A stretch of DNA of 64,000 bases from Acinetobacter pullicarnis (GTDB taxonomy: Bacteria; Pseudomonadota; Gammaproteobacteria; Pseudomonadales; Moraxellaceae). A program made the position numbers and the translations under genes. This document shows, one piece after another, positions 25,791 to 34,566 of this stretch (within the stretch, counting starts at the first letter, position 1; every line of letters starts with the position of its first letter). The stretch spans positions 1,364,001 through 1,428,000 of the forward strand of contig NZ_VCMZ01000001.1 in the NCBI RefSeq assembly GCF_006352475.1, read 5' to 3'. The notes under the pieces were generated by a model. It did not search any database and was not told the DNA's origin. It worked only from the letters and a program-made list of their open reading frames with translations.

Positions 25791-26892
25791 TCAGGCGTTG
25801 TTGCAATCAATCCTCGATGCAATGACGCAGCACAATAGTTATTTGCAACGATTATCAACTCAATCCGTAAATGAGATTTTACGAAAGTTCGACAAGCTTT
25901 CGATCACGGCGTTAAACAGTTTGCGAGATGCTTTGGATGAGCTAAGTGAAGCTGAATTAAGAGCATTAGCTGCAGCAACTTATACAACCCCACAATTAGT
26001 TGAGGTTCGAGAGATAATTAGGTCGTGGGGACAAGGTATAGCGACAGAGTTGCCCGCAATACTGTTGGATTCATCGGTGGCCTTGGCAGCATATGAGTCA
26101 TCATATATTTATAAGCTGGCCAACAAGAAGGCACCGGCAGTCAGCGGCACCACGCTTTTAAATAAGGCGAAGAAAAAGCCCTATGCAGGCGGCCAACTCC
26201 TAAATCATATTTTCCCCAGTGTTGCGGAAAACTTAAGGCAGAAAGCTGAACGAGTTATTCGAAGCGGTATTGATGAAGGCCAAACGAATCAGGAAATCAT
26301 TCGGCGAATTAAAGGAACCAAGAAGTTAAATTATAAAGATGGTCTCTTGGATCAGACGCGCAATACCATTGATGCTGAGGTGAGAACAGCCAGAGCGCAT
26401 GTAAGTTCAGATGCATATCTAGAAACTTGGAAAGCGTTAGGGTTTGAACACACTCGTGATGTGGCCACACTGGATGGGCGTGTCACAATGTTATGTGCCA
26501 GTCGTGATGGTCGAGTACAAAAACTGGGTGAAGGTTATCAGCGTGTCCCATATCACTACCGATGTCGAACCGTGCAGGTTGGTTGTGATGCTGATGGTGA
26601 AATGCTTGGTCTACGCCCTTATGTCGCTGATCATCGCGCCGTGAAGAATATCCCTAATGATGAACGCGAAGGCAAGATCGGTCAGGTCAATGCCAATGAA
26701 ACCTATACACAGTGGTTTAGTCGTCAAAATGAAAGCTTTCAGCGCGAATGGTTGGGTAATAAACGCTATGAACTCTATAAGAGTGGTGGTTATTCAATGG
26801 ATAAGTTTATTGATCCGCTAAGTGGTGAGAAATTCACACTTAAAGAACTCCGAGTTTTGGATGAAGCAACATTTAAGGATTTAGGATTATGA
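25780..26892 (+). CDS. Head morphogenesis protein (SPP1 gp7 / Mu F type)
   Basis: A 370-residue minor head protein. An N-terminal helical part is followed by the conserved C-terminal domain with LGFEHTRDVATLDGRVTMLC, VPYHYRCRTVQVGC and a TYTQWFSRQNESFQREWLG end. Family members associate with the portal in the prohead. Overlaps with the portal gene and the zinc-ribbon gene fit a head operon. Confidence 0.82.
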   Translation: MMNNQALLQSILDAMTQHNSYLQRLSTQSVNEILRKFDKLSITALNSLRDALDELSEAELRALAAATYTTPQLVEVREIIRSWGQGIATELPAILLDSSVALAAYESSYIYKLANKKAPAVSGTTLLNKAKKKPYAGGQLLNHIFPSVAENLRQKAERVIRSGIDEGQTNQEIIRRIKGTKKLNYKDGLLDQTRNTIDAEVRTARAHVSSDAYLETWKALGFEHTRDVATLDGRVTMLCASRDGRVQKLGEGYQRVPYHYRCRTVQVGCDADGEMLGLRPYVADHRAVKNIPNDEREGKIGQVNANETYTQWFSRQNESFQREWLGNKRYELYKSGGYSMDKFIDPLSGEKFTLKELRVLDEATFKDLGL

Positions 26893-27158
26893 AAGTAATA
26901 AGCCGCGGTATCCAATCTGAGTTACAAACCTATACGGCATCATGTGGTAAATGCGATTCTGTGCTTGAGTTTCAAAAGAATGAAGCGCGAGTTACTAGTG
27001 ATCGAAATGAAACTATATATGTGGTGAATTGCCCAGTGTGCCGCAATGACATTTGGATTGCATCACACGCCTTGAAGCTAAAACTTATAGAGCTGAAATC
27101 TGATCCAAATAAAGGGTGGGATGATGCGCGAGATGCGATGTACCAAGCATCAAAATGA
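26889..27158 (+). CDS. Small zinc-ribbon protein of the head operon
   Basis: An 89-residue protein with a four-cysteine zinc ribbon: CGKCDS near residue 20 and CPVCRND near 49. No family beyond that. It overlaps the morphogenesis gene by ATGA and is followed by a terminator-like hairpin. A role in head assembly or host transcription cannot be told apart. Confidence 0.7.
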   Translation: MKVISRGIQSELQTYTASCGKCDSVLEFQKNEARVTSDRNETIYVVNCPVCRNDIWIASHALKLKLIELKSDPNKGWDDARDAMYQASK

Positions 27159-27172
27159 ACCAAATTCAACTT

Positions 27173-27194
27173 AAGCACCTTCGGGTGCTTTTTT
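27173..27194 (+). terminator. Terminator-like hairpin
   Basis: AAGCACC-TTCG-GGTGCTT followed by T run, between the zinc-ribbon and scaffold genes. Confidence 0.7.
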
Positions 27195-27257
27195 ATTGCC
27201 TGAAGCAAAGCTAAGGGCGCAACCAAATCCGCTAGGCGGTTATTCAAGGAATATAAA

Positions 27258-27983
27258 ATGCCAGACCAAATTGATTTAAACAATCCGGAAGTACAGGCAG
27301 CCATTCAAAAAGCAGCAGACGAACAGGTTCAAGGCCTAAAGGCTAAAAACAATGAGCTTATTCAGGCCAATAAGGACCTTAAAGCCGAATTGGGGGGGAT
27401 TAAGTCTCAGCTTGAAGGTGTGGATCTTAATGCGGTCAAGGATTTACTTAGCAAAGCAGGTCAAGACGAAGAAACCAAATTAATTGCCGAAGGCAAGATT
27501 GATGAAGTTATTCAGAAGCGTACCGAGAAGATGCGCCAAGATCATGAAAAGCAAATGGCTGCTGTAACTGAAAAAGCGGTTAAGGCTGAAGCCTATGCAA
27601 ATCAGTTTAAGCAATCTGTTGTTAAAGGTCAGATTGCCCAAGCATTTAGTGGAATTGGTGGTTTAGCCGAGGCTACTGACGATGTCACGGCGTTAGCTCT
27701 ATCTCAATTTGCCATCAATGAGCATGGCAATGCAGTCATGATCGGTGCCGATGGTGAGCCAATCATTGGTAAAGATGGAACCAATCCATTAAGTCCGAAA
27801 GAGTGGGTAGAAAACCTCAAGGAAAACAAACCTTATTTCTTCCCGCGTGCAAATGGAACAAGTGCACCTGGTTCCGGTACCGCAGTTAAAAAATGGTCTG
27901 ACTATTCAGAATCAGAACGGGCTGCAATTGCTCGTGAAAACCCAAATCAATTTCAACAGTTATTAAAGACAAAGGACAATTAA
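27258..27983 (+). CDS. Capsid scaffold protein
   Basis: A 241-residue, mostly helical acidic protein with a long coiled coil (QGLKAKNNELIQANKDLKAE, TEKMRQDHEKQMAAVTEKAV) and a C-terminal basic-acidic helix (SDYSESERAAIARENPNQF). It precedes the major capsid gene, as scaffolds do. It should guide shell assembly and leave or be degraded. The gap before the gene contains a good RBS. Confidence 0.75.
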   Translation: MPDQIDLNNPEVQAAIQKAADEQVQGLKAKNNELIQANKDLKAELGGIKSQLEGVDLNAVKDLLSKAGQDEETKLIAEGKIDEVIQKRTEKMRQDHEKQMAAVTEKAVKAEAYANQFKQSVVKGQIAQAFSGIGGLAEATDDVTALALSQFAINEHGNAVMIGADGEPIIGKDGTNPLSPKEWVENLKENKPYFFPRANGTSAPGSGTAVKKWSDYSESERAAIARENPNQFQQLLKTKDN

Positions 27984-27984
27984 T

Positions 27985-28953
27985 ATGCCAGCAACCCGTT
28001 TAGCTGATATTTTCGTTGGTGATTACTACCAGGCGCTACAGCCAGTCAATTCACCAGAAAAAACCGCCGTGTATCAATCAGGCATTATTGCTAAAAATGA
28101 TGCTTTAGATAGTGTGGCTAGTAATGGTCAAGGTACTTCAACGATTTCTTATTGGCAGGATTTAGATGCCAATGAAGAAGCGAATATTTCAACTGATGAT
28201 CCGGATCAAAAAGGCAAAGTTGGCAAGGCCACTCAAGGCACCATGCGTGCACGTACCCTTTACCTGAATAAGCCCTATGGAACCGCGGATTTAACCACTG
28301 AATTGGCAAACAGTGCGCCAATGCAGCATATCCGTAACCGCTATGGGAAGTACTGGGAACGCCAATGGCAGCGTTATTTACTTGGTGCAGCACGTGGCGT
28401 TATTGCATCGAATATCACCAACAATGGTGGCGATATGGTAATTGACGCGGGTGCAACCATGACAGCCACGGCGATGCAAGATGCTGCATTTACTGCAGGC
28501 GATGCGGCAGATCAATTCGCTGCGATTGGTGTGCACTCTGTTGTAATGAAGCAGATGGTCCAAAAGGACTTGATTGAATATATCAAGGACTCGCAAGGTA
28601 ATGTGATTCTTACTACCTACCTCGGCAAGCCAATCTTTATGGATGATGGCCTAACCTACGGAGCAGGTAAATACTTGTCTATGTTCTTTGGCTCTGGTGC
28701 ATTTGGTTATGGCGAAGGCAATCCAACCAATCCTGTGGAAGTAGGGCGTGATTTGTTGGGTGGTAACGGTGGTGGTTCTGAAATCATTGTTGAGCGTAAG
28801 ACTTACATCTTGCAGCCTGCTGGCTTCTCATGGGTTGGTGAAGATGATCCCAATAAAACCCCAACGATTGCCCAGTTTTCAGATTCAGCAAACTGGAAGC
28901 GTGAATTCGACCGTAAGTTAGTGCCTTTCGCAGCAGTGATTTCTGGGGCTTAA
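27985..28953 (+). CDS. Major capsid protein
   Basis: A 322-residue coat protein of the phage coat (Gp13-like) type: VFVGDYYQALQ-like start, YQSGIIAKNDALDSVASNGQ, NRYGKYWERQWQRYLLGAAR, and a C-terminal TYILQPAGFSWVGEDDPNKT. It forms the head lattice. It follows the scaffold by one base. Confidence 0.85.
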   Translation: MPATRLADIFVGDYYQALQPVNSPEKTAVYQSGIIAKNDALDSVASNGQGTSTISYWQDLDANEEANISTDDPDQKGKVGKATQGTMRARTLYLNKPYGTADLTTELANSAPMQHIRNRYGKYWERQWQRYLLGAARGVIASNITNNGGDMVIDAGATMTATAMQDAAFTAGDAADQFAAIGVHSVVMKQMVQKDLIEYIKDSQGNVILTTYLGKPIFMDDGLTYGAGKYLSMFFGSGAFGYGEGNPTNPVEVGRDLLGGNGGGSEIIVERKTYILQPAGFSWVGEDDPNKTPTIAQFSDSANWKREFDRKLVPFAAVISGA

Positions 28954-29000
28954 TAAAAAAACTAAGCGGTTACGGCCGCTTTAGTTTGGAGTAAATACAT

Positions 29001-29492
29001 ATGAAAATTATATATACAGCGAATATTCCTGAAGTACGTAAACAAGATGCTTGTTATCGCGATTCCTTTTTAGGTGTTATCTCGGGTGCCACCTCAATTG
29101 AAATTGATGACGATTTCCCCGATGCGGATTTGGTTGATCAGGCTTATGCTTTCTTAGGCGCACAGCCATTAACTGCCACTGTGTCGGTAGGTCTTACGCC
29201 AGAGCTTCAAGCCGTCCTCGATGAAGCAAAAGCTGAATGTGAGAAAATTCAGGCTGAAAATGCTGATTTAATCTCTGATCTGAAAGCTGCTTTAGATGCA
29301 AAAGATCAGTTTCAAGCCAAACTAACAGAAACAGAAGGTCAGTTAAGTGTAGTGCAAGCTGAAAACACTGAACTGAAAGCCAAAGTTACAGAGTTTGAAA
29401 AAGCTGTTGTTAAAAAACCAACTGCTGCAGAGTTAAAAGCGGCTAAAGCTGCTGAAGAAGCAAAAGCAGCAGAACAACAACCGCAGGAATAA
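29001..29492 (+). CDS. Head-associated coiled-coil protein
   Basis: A 163-residue protein. The N-terminal 65 residues are a small folded part (YRDSFLGVISGATSIEIDDD), then a long coiled coil (EAKAECEKIQAENADLISDL, LTETEGQLSVVQAENTELKA) ends in an Ala/Glu/Lys tail. It follows the capsid gene, where decoration or head-completion proteins lie; exact role unknown. Confidence 0.65.
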   Translation: MKIIYTANIPEVRKQDACYRDSFLGVISGATSIEIDDDFPDADLVDQAYAFLGAQPLTATVSVGLTPELQAVLDEAKAECEKIQAENADLISDLKAALDAKDQFQAKLTETEGQLSVVQAENTELKAKVTEFEKAVVKKPTAAELKAAKAAEEAKAAEQQPQE

Positions 29493-29496
29493 CCTC

Positions 29497-29877
29497 ATGA
29501 GCTTTATCACCCAATCCGAAGCAGAACAAAACGTCGATGGCTTTACCGCTTTATCTGAGCGTGATAAGGCTCAATATATTAAGAAAAGTGAAGCGTATTT
29601 AATTGCACGTAAGGTTAAGCCTTGCGACGATCCAAACGATGCACCTGAGCCACTCAAAGATGCTTCATATGAAATCATCAAAGGGATTATGGCTGGTGTG
29701 CTGTATACAGATAAAGACCAAGTACTTAAACGCAAAAAGGTTAAAGCCGATACGGTTGAATCTGAAAAAGAGTTTCAAGAAGGCTCTGTGGCCATTAGTG
29801 GATTAGAACAATACATCATTGATCTGATTGCGCCTTATACGAAGAAATCATCTGTACGTATGTTAAGGAGAATCTAG
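29497..29877 (+). CDS. Head-tail connector protein (DnaT-like/gp6 type)
   Basis: A 126-residue all-helical protein: AYLIARKVKPCDDPNDAPEP, LKDASYEIIKGIMAGVLYTD, and a C-terminal QYIIDLIAPY. This is the pattern of phage head-completion proteins that dock under the portal. Its stop overlaps the next start (TAGTG). Confidence 0.72.
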   Translation: MSFITQSEAEQNVDGFTALSERDKAQYIKKSEAYLIARKVKPCDDPNDAPEPLKDASYEIIKGIMAGVLYTDKDQVLKRKKVKADTVESEKEFQEGSVAISGLEQYIIDLIAPYTKKSSVRMLRRI

Positions 29878-30251
29878 TGGGCTTACGTGATGAAATCCAA
29901 GCCGATATTGCAGAAGCCTTTAATGAAGATCTAGCTGACGCCGTGCATAGCTTTACATGCTCCAAAGCGATCAATAGCGGCGACTTTGATTTTGTGACAC
30001 AGACTTATCCAGTAACGACTATAGAAACATATCAGGGGCGCGGTGTGCTGTTTGGTAGCTTTGCAAAGCAACTGGTCAAGCCGAGTGACTATCAGGCGGA
30101 GGATGCTAAAGCCATTGTGTTGCAAAATGAAGTTATGGCTGTACCGCAGATTGGTGATGTTTGGGACACGGTGAAGGGTAAATTTAAGGTGATTGATGTT
30201 GACGCTGATGCTGCCGATGTGACTTGGATTTGTCAGATTAGAAAGGTGTAA
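29877..30251 (+). CDS. Head-tail joining protein
   Basis: A 124-residue protein starting at GTG: GLRDEIQADIAEAFNEDLAD, then beta-rich YQGRGVLFGSFAKQLVKPSD, then AVPQIGDVWDTVKGKFKVID. This fits the phage head-tail joining family. It should bridge the connector and the tail completion proteins encoded after the inserted membrane-protein gene. Confidence 0.72.
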   Translation: MGLRDEIQADIAEAFNEDLADAVHSFTCSKAINSGDFDFVTQTYPVTTIETYQGRGVLFGSFAKQLVKPSDYQAEDAKAIVLQNEVMAVPQIGDVWDTVKGKFKVIDVDADAADVTWICQIRKV

Positions 30252-30296
30252 AGTTTTACCGGTTGTTATAGTATTTCTCTAAATTTAGGGGGATTT

Positions 30297-31010
30297 ATGG
30301 ATAAGAAGAGCTTAGAGGAAAAGATAAAGAATACTGTGTTTTGGTTGAGTTACGCCTGTGTTATATATCTTGTTATCGGGTTCTTATTTGAGACCGCTTG
30401 GCTATCTAAGCCATACTCGCTCAAGTGTGCTTTTAGTTTAATCAAGGATGCTTTGCTGGTTACAGCAGCTTTTCTTGCTCCTGTTGCTGCATTTGTTTTG
30501 TTTAGTGACTGGAGGGAGCAGCATATAGAAAAACTTCTCGAACAGGAAAGCTCTGAGATATACGCACTGTACATCGCCATAATAGATACTTGGGAGCAAT
30601 ATAGATTTGGTGTTGAGAATGATGAGCTTTTTACCCAAAGCACAATAGAATCTAGAGAAATAAAGCACTTTGGACTAATTGATCGGGTTGAAAAGGCAAT
30701 TCAAAAAACTGAGCAACTTCAAAGTAGGGATATTAAGACGAAAGAATTCACCGAATTGGCTCTAAAGAGCTTTAAGGATATTAGAAACATAATTTTCGAG
30801 CTAGACATTTTAGGCGGATTTAAGGAAAAACAATTTAATCCACAAAAGTATAATTTTGAATACACTGATGAATTAGACAGCCAATTCTCATCTCGAATGG
30901 AATTAAATTACCAGGGGATGCAAGATCAGATGATGAAAGGTTTTATGGATGTTTACAGGAACAAGGAAAAGCTATTTTCATTGAGCACAGGCCTGAAAAT
31001 ACGAAATTAA
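30297..31010 (+). CDS. Accessory two-span membrane protein (moron)
   Basis: A 237-residue protein interrupting the head-tail module. It has two transmembrane segments (VFWLSYACVIYLVIGFLF and DALLVTAAFLAPVAAFVLF) and then about 160 cytoplasmic helical residues with no recognised domain. It is more AT-rich than its neighbours and is closed by its own terminator at 31016, the usual signs of a moron. The shape, two spans plus a long cytoplasmic part, recalls the DUF4760-like protein at 34603. A phage-exclusion function is a guess. Confidence 0.65.
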   Translation: MDKKSLEEKIKNTVFWLSYACVIYLVIGFLFETAWLSKPYSLKCAFSLIKDALLVTAAFLAPVAAFVLFSDWREQHIEKLLEQESSEIYALYIAIIDTWEQYRFGVENDELFTQSTIESREIKHFGLIDRVEKAIQKTEQLQSRDIKTKEFTELALKSFKDIRNIIFELDILGGFKEKQFNPQKYNFEYTDELDSQFSSRMELNYQGMQDQMMKGFMDVYRNKEKLFSLSTGLKIRN

Positions 31011-31015
31011 TCACA

Positions 31016-31037
31016 ACCCACACCAGTGGGTTTTTTT
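31016..31037 (+). terminator. Terminator after the moron
   Basis: ACCCAC-ACCA-GTGGGT followed by seven T. Confidence 0.75.
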
Positions 31038-31050
31038 ACGAGTAAAAATT

Positions 31051-31443
31051 ATGTCTTGGACAAATCCGCCGACGAATTTTGCGTTGCAAGTCTTGAAAGA
31101 TGGCGATGAGCATTTACGGAAAGTAGCTGCGGAAATGCTGCAGCAAGTGATTATGGGTAGTCCTGTTATGGACGGGGCTTTTCGCTCAAACAATATAATT
31201 TCAATTAATGCACCAGATAATAGTGCGATTGCTGGTACTGGAAATACAAAACCCAAAGGCAGTCTAGATCAGAAAACATTTGATGATGGTGCGCAGAAGA
31301 TACTGCAAGCAAAAATTGGCGACACAATTTATCTTCAGAACAATTTGCCGTACGCCGTGGCCTTGGAAGATGGGCACTCACAACAGACACCTCTCGGCAT
31401 CTACTCAATCGCTTATATGAATACGGTGAATAAATTCAAATGA
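31051..31443 (+). CDS. Tail completion / neck protein (HK97 gp10-like)
   Basis: A 130-residue protein: VLKDGDEHLRKVAAEMLQQV at the N-terminus and YLQNNLPYAVALEDGHSQQ near the end, which is the HK97 gp10 family pattern. It should help close the tail end at the neck. Overlaps the tail terminator gene by ATGA. Confidence 0.72.
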   Translation: MSWTNPPTNFALQVLKDGDEHLRKVAAEMLQQVIMGSPVMDGAFRSNNIISINAPDNSAIAGTGNTKPKGSLDQKTFDDGAQKILQAKIGDTIYLQNNLPYAVALEDGHSQQTPLGIYSIAYMNTVNKFK

Positions 31444-31850
31444 TGAAACAGCAGCAAGCCGAGCTTGAAATATTCAAACGCATCGGCCAGTTTACCGCCG
31501 TGGATAAAGATAATTTACGCATTGAAAATCAGCCAACCCGTGATGGTATGCCATTCAAACCACCAAGCAATAAACCATGGTGTAGAGTTCATGTGAATTA
31601 CGGCGATAGTGGGATTGCAAGCATTGGTAATAGTCCTGATATTCGGGATTATGGGTTTATCTCAATCCAGTGCTTTGCACCACTTAACACCGGTACGATT
31701 GTAGTCGCAGCCATGTGCGATGAGTGGCGTGAATTACTGCAGTCATACACCGTATCCCATCTTGAGATATATAAGGTCCATGCACCGCGAAGCATTGAAG
31801 ATAAAGACTTTTACGCTAAGATAGTGAGAGCAGAATTTAGGGTGAACTAA
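31440..31850 (+). CDS. Tail terminator-like protein (DUF4128)
   Basis: A 136-residue protein: LEIFKRIGQFTAVDKDNLRI, FKPPSNKPWCRVHVNYGDSG and FISIQCFAPLNTGTIVVAAM. This matches the DUF4128 tail terminator-like family, comparable to lambda U. It would cap the tail tube at its head-proximal end. Confidence 0.75.
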   Translation: MMKQQQAELEIFKRIGQFTAVDKDNLRIENQPTRDGMPFKPPSNKPWCRVHVNYGDSGIASIGNSPDIRDYGFISIQCFAPLNTGTIVVAAMCDEWRELLQSYTVSHLEIYKVHAPRSIEDKDFYAKIVRAEFRVN

Positions 31851-32068
31851 TGGCATTTAATCTTACACTTGAAGAAATTGAGTTTAAACGACAAGAATTA
31901 GAACAGCATTTAGCTGAGGTGATGAGTCGAGAGCTCACTGAGTGGCAACGAAAGAATTGTCTATGTGTGCAGGATGTGAATGTTCGACTTGCTTCGAATC
32001 ACTCACTTGGCTCTGCAAAAACGAATATTGTTACTGGCGTAAGTGTGGATTTAGACTACAAGCCATAA
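31850..32068 (+). CDS. Small phage protein of the neck region
   Basis: A 72-residue protein: LTLEEIEFKRQELEQHLAEV is a helix and CLCVQDVNVRLASNHSLGSA a beta part. Its start overlaps the previous stop (TAATG). No family is recognised. Confidence 0.65.
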   Translation: MAFNLTLEEIEFKRQELEQHLAEVMSRELTEWQRKNCLCVQDVNVRLASNHSLGSAKTNIVTGVSVDLDYKP

Positions 32069-32093
32069 TTACAAAATAACTTATCCTCCAATC

Positions 32094-32118
32094 AAACCGC
32101 CCTTACTGGGCGGTTTTT
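32094..32118 (+). terminator. Terminator
   Basis: AACCGCCC-TTACT-GGGCGGTT followed by six T. Confidence 0.75.
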
Positions 32119-32248
32119 TATACCCAAAGAAAAACCCCGATAGCTACAACTATCAGGGTTTCGATTTCCAGTTGAACGTGCAAGAACAAGAGGAAAGTAA
32201 TCTGTGATCAAAGATACCAGTTTTTCATTCAGTATGCTAGGAGTCAAG

Positions 32249-32377
32249 ATGAGTGTAATTAACTTAAGTCCTGAAAGTTTTGTTTATTTCTTTGTGTGCT
32301 TGGTATGCATTTATGCGGCAATAAGAGCAATCAACCTTGGCTTTAAGTACACAGAAAAACGTCTAAATTTACGATAA
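32249..32377 (+). CDS. 42-residue single-span membrane peptide
   Basis: A short frame with an AGGAG ribosome site seven bases before the ATG. The peptide has one hydrophobic helix (FVYFFVCLVCIYAAI) followed by a basic end (TEKRLNLR). It lies between two terminators, so it may be its own unit. No family recognised; the ribosome site and flanking signals support it. Confidence 0.5.
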   Translation: MSVINLSPESFVYFFVCLVCIYAAIRAINLGFKYTEKRLNLR

Positions 32378-32394
32378 GAGCTATTTAAATCAGA

Positions 32395-32416
32395 GCACCC
32401 AATCGGGTGTTTTTTT
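32395..32416 (+). terminator. Terminator
   Basis: GCACCC-AATC-GGGTGT followed by seven T, just before the tail tube gene. Confidence 0.7.
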
Positions 32417-32439
32417 ATGCCAAAAATTAAGGAGACATT

Positions 32440-33354
32440 ATGTCATCTGGAGCAAAGCAGGTCACACGATATGGTGTGGAAACAACAGTTGGAACGGCAG
32501 CAGCAAAATGGCAGACACTTGGATTTACGTCAAATAGTCTTGATGCTGCACCACAAACAACCGAATCACAAACAATCAAAGATACCCGAATTGCAGCGGG
32601 CACACTGGTTACTGGTGTAGAAGTTACTGGTGATATCGAAACTGAGTTCGCTTACGGCATTCAGGATGAATTATTGGAGTGTGCGGCCTTTAATAAATGG
32701 GCTGCAAATGTACTCGCTTTCGGTGGCACCACTCGAAAAACCATTTCTGTGGTACGTGGCTTTACTGACGTAGACAACTATCACCTATTCACTGGTTGTC
32801 ACATCAATACATGGACACTATCGATTCCAGATTCAGGCATCGTAACGTCGAAATTCTCAATCATGGGAATGGGTCGTAAAGCGTCAGCAGTAGTACCAAC
32901 TGGAACGGTCACGGCGGCAGTAGATGCGGTTCAATTCACAAGCGTATCTGTGGGCGATATCTTAATTGATGGCGCCGTAAAGGATGGTATGTGCGTATCG
33001 CAGCTTGATTTGACTATCGACAACTCAATGCAGATCCAAAAATGCTTAGGTAAAAAAGACAATAACGGCATCGGTGCAATTCTTGAAACACTTATGAAAG
33101 GCTCGGGAAGTGTGACAATTTCATGGTCCAAGAATACTGCTGAACTTTATGAAAAGCAGTTTTTGAATATTCCGATCGGGCTGTCGTACTCACTGGCTGA
33201 TTCGGCCGGTAATAAATATGTGCTGGCACTACCTCAAGTGTTGCTATCAGCCCCATTGCCAAGCGGTGGCGGTGGTGATCTGCTTACAACTCAATTTAGT
33301 TTCACCGTTAAAGATGCGGCACCAACATTGACGCGTGTACCTGTAACTCCGTAA
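32440..33354 (+). CDS. Tail tube protein
   Basis: A 304-residue major tail subunit: TRYGVETTVGTAAAKWQTLG at the N-terminus, ELLECAAFNKWAANVLAFGG, and FTDVDNYHLFTGCHINTWTL. This matches the Phage_tube_2-type tail tubes of siphophages. It polymerises around the tape measure protein. Confidence 0.82.
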   Translation: MSSGAKQVTRYGVETTVGTAAAKWQTLGFTSNSLDAAPQTTESQTIKDTRIAAGTLVTGVEVTGDIETEFAYGIQDELLECAAFNKWAANVLAFGGTTRKTISVVRGFTDVDNYHLFTGCHINTWTLSIPDSGIVTSKFSIMGMGRKASAVVPTGTVTAAVDAVQFTSVSVGDILIDGAVKDGMCVSQLDLTIDNSMQIQKCLGKKDNNGIGAILETLMKGSGSVTISWSKNTAELYEKQFLNIPIGLSYSLADSAGNKYVLALPQVLLSAPLPSGGGGDLLTTQFSFTVKDAAPTLTRVPVTP

Positions 33355-33414
33355 TGAATCAAATATAAGCCCACTGCATTAGCATGGGCTTGGCTCTAAA
33401 TTTGGAATAACAAA

Positions 33415-33918
33415 ATGGCTTTAAAAGTAGCAATTCAAAAAAGTAAAGAAGTCGCATTGTGGCGTGAATATAAAGATGATGATGGCAATGTACTTGCTGA
33501 ATTTAAGATTCGTGGCGATGGCTATAAACCGTATCGTGTTGCGTTAGAGCGTGCGAATAATCAGATTAGTGCAAAAGGCTTTGATGTTGCTGGTGCTGGT
33601 GATGATAAGCTGTTTCATGAGTTGTTGATTGAAGCAGCGGCATGTCACTTAATCGCTGACTGGAAAGGCATTGAGTTCGAAGAGGATGGCGCAATCATTG
33701 AGCCAACTTGTGGCAAAGAAACCGCAACAAAACTTCTGAGCATGGGCGACATCGGCATAGCTGTGTGGGTATTTGTGAAAACCCAAGCCCAAACTATTCA
33801 ACAAGAAGCCGATACTCATGAGGCCGATATCCTGGGAAAGTCGACCACCTCTATAGATACCACAGCTCTGAATGGGACACTGAAAAAGCGCGTGAAATCT
33901 ACAAAAGGACAGGTGTAA
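33415..33918 (+). CDS. Tail assembly chaperone, G-type product
   Basis: A 167-residue protein (KVAIQKSKEVALWREYKDDD, FKIRGDGYKPYRVALERANN). It lies between tail tube and tape measure, the lambda G position. Ribosomes that slip back one base at GGGAAAG (33834-33840, read as G GGA AAG) leave this frame and add the T part at 33822-34160. Unslipped ribosomes stop at 33918. Both products chaperone tape measure and tube. Confidence 0.85.
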   Translation: MALKVAIQKSKEVALWREYKDDDGNVLAEFKIRGDGYKPYRVALERANNQISAKGFDVAGAGDDKLFHELLIEAAACHLIADWKGIEFEEDGAIIEPTCGKETATKLLSMGDIGIAVWVFVKTQAQTIQQEADTHEADILGKSTTSIDTTALNGTLKKRVKSTKGQV

Positions 33919-34160
33919 AGCCACCTGATTTTATTGAGCCACCTGAATATTCATACGTAGCAAACGCAATCCTCTCCGCTTACAACACAATTGCTCGATC
34001 AAGGCGCTATGAGCAAAGCACACCGCTTGCGCTAAGTCTTGCTGATATTGAATCTTACTGCGATATGTATGATATTCCGATTGATGTGCATATCTTTGTG
34101 AAAGCAATTCTAGCAATTGATGATGCATTTTTGGATGAGGTTTATAAGAAGGCGCCGTGA
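33822..34160 (+). CDS. Tail assembly chaperone, T part reached by -1 frameshift
   Basis: An open frame with no start codon of its own near the slip site: a TGA at 33819 closes it upstream. After the slip it continues as HSSEWDTEKAREIYKRTGVK and then PPDFIEPPEYSY and DIESYCDMYDIPIDVHIFVK, ending at TGA 34158. It lies in the -1 frame relative to the G part. The fused GT protein would be about 248 residues. This mirrors lambda gpGT. Confidence 0.85.
   Translation, partial: GRYPGKVDHLYRYHSSEWDTEKAREIYKRTGVKPPDFIEPPEYSYVANAILSAYNTIARSRRYEQSTPLALSLADIESYCDMYDIPIDVHIFVKAILAIDDAFLDEVYKKAP
33834..33840 (+). other. Programmed -1 frameshift slippery heptamer GGGAAAG
   Basis: G GGA AAG in the G frame, identical to the lambda G/GT slippery site. 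The -1 frame opens just upstream and stays open to 34160. Confidence 0.85.
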
Positions 34161-34203
34161 AGCGGTTTTTGATATTCGAATAGGGTTTAGTGAAAAAATT
34201 ATA

Positions 34204-34250
34204 AATACCTTTAAACCCTTTAACGGTATCTTAAAGGGTTTAAAGGTATT
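34204..34250. repeat. Perfect 20-bp inverted repeat
   Basis: AATACCTTTAAACCCTTTAA at 34204-34223 and its exact complement at 34231-34250, around the 7-base loop CGGTATC. There is no T run on the plus strand right after it. It sits in the 440-bp gap between the GT chaperone and the DUF4760-like gene, which otherwise holds only AT-rich sequence, a 17-residue frame and a terminator. Confidence 0.85.
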
Positions 34251-34491
34251 CAGCTTACTGGATTTTTAAACCTATAGGATAGTTTTAACTTATTGATAAT
34301 TAAAACATTGACCGAGATTTTTCACTATTCTCAGGAGCTGTAACCTTTTTAAAATCAGTTAGATAGGATTTAGATTAGTTCTTGTTTATGAACAATTATA
34401 GGTTGACTAATATCGCTTGTGTGATATTTTAATAAACATTAACCCATATTAATGTTAGTTTGCATTAATAGAGCGACTAGGAGTAGAGAAT

Positions 34492-34545
34492 ATGAATTAC
34501 AACTTACTGGCTTCATGCTTAGCTGATGGCTACGGTATTGGGTAG
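34492..34545 (+). CDS. 17-residue micro-ORF with strong ribosome site
   Basis: ATG preceded by AGGAG at a normal spacing; encodes MNYNLLASCLADGYGIG. A terminator follows about 20 bp later. It could be a leader peptide that controls read-through into the membrane-protein gene, or a free micropeptide. Confidence 0.35.
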   Translation: MNYNLLASCLADGYGIG

Positions 34546-34566
34546 TTTACAAATTAGATAAAATCA

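Noticed and set aside
28960..28985. Terminator after the capsid gene
   Set aside because: Stem AAGCGG/CCGCTT is present but lacks a T tract.
33369..33393. Terminator after the tail tube gene
   Set aside because: AGCCCA/TGGGCTT hairpin exists but has an 11-base loop and no T run, so I did not list it.
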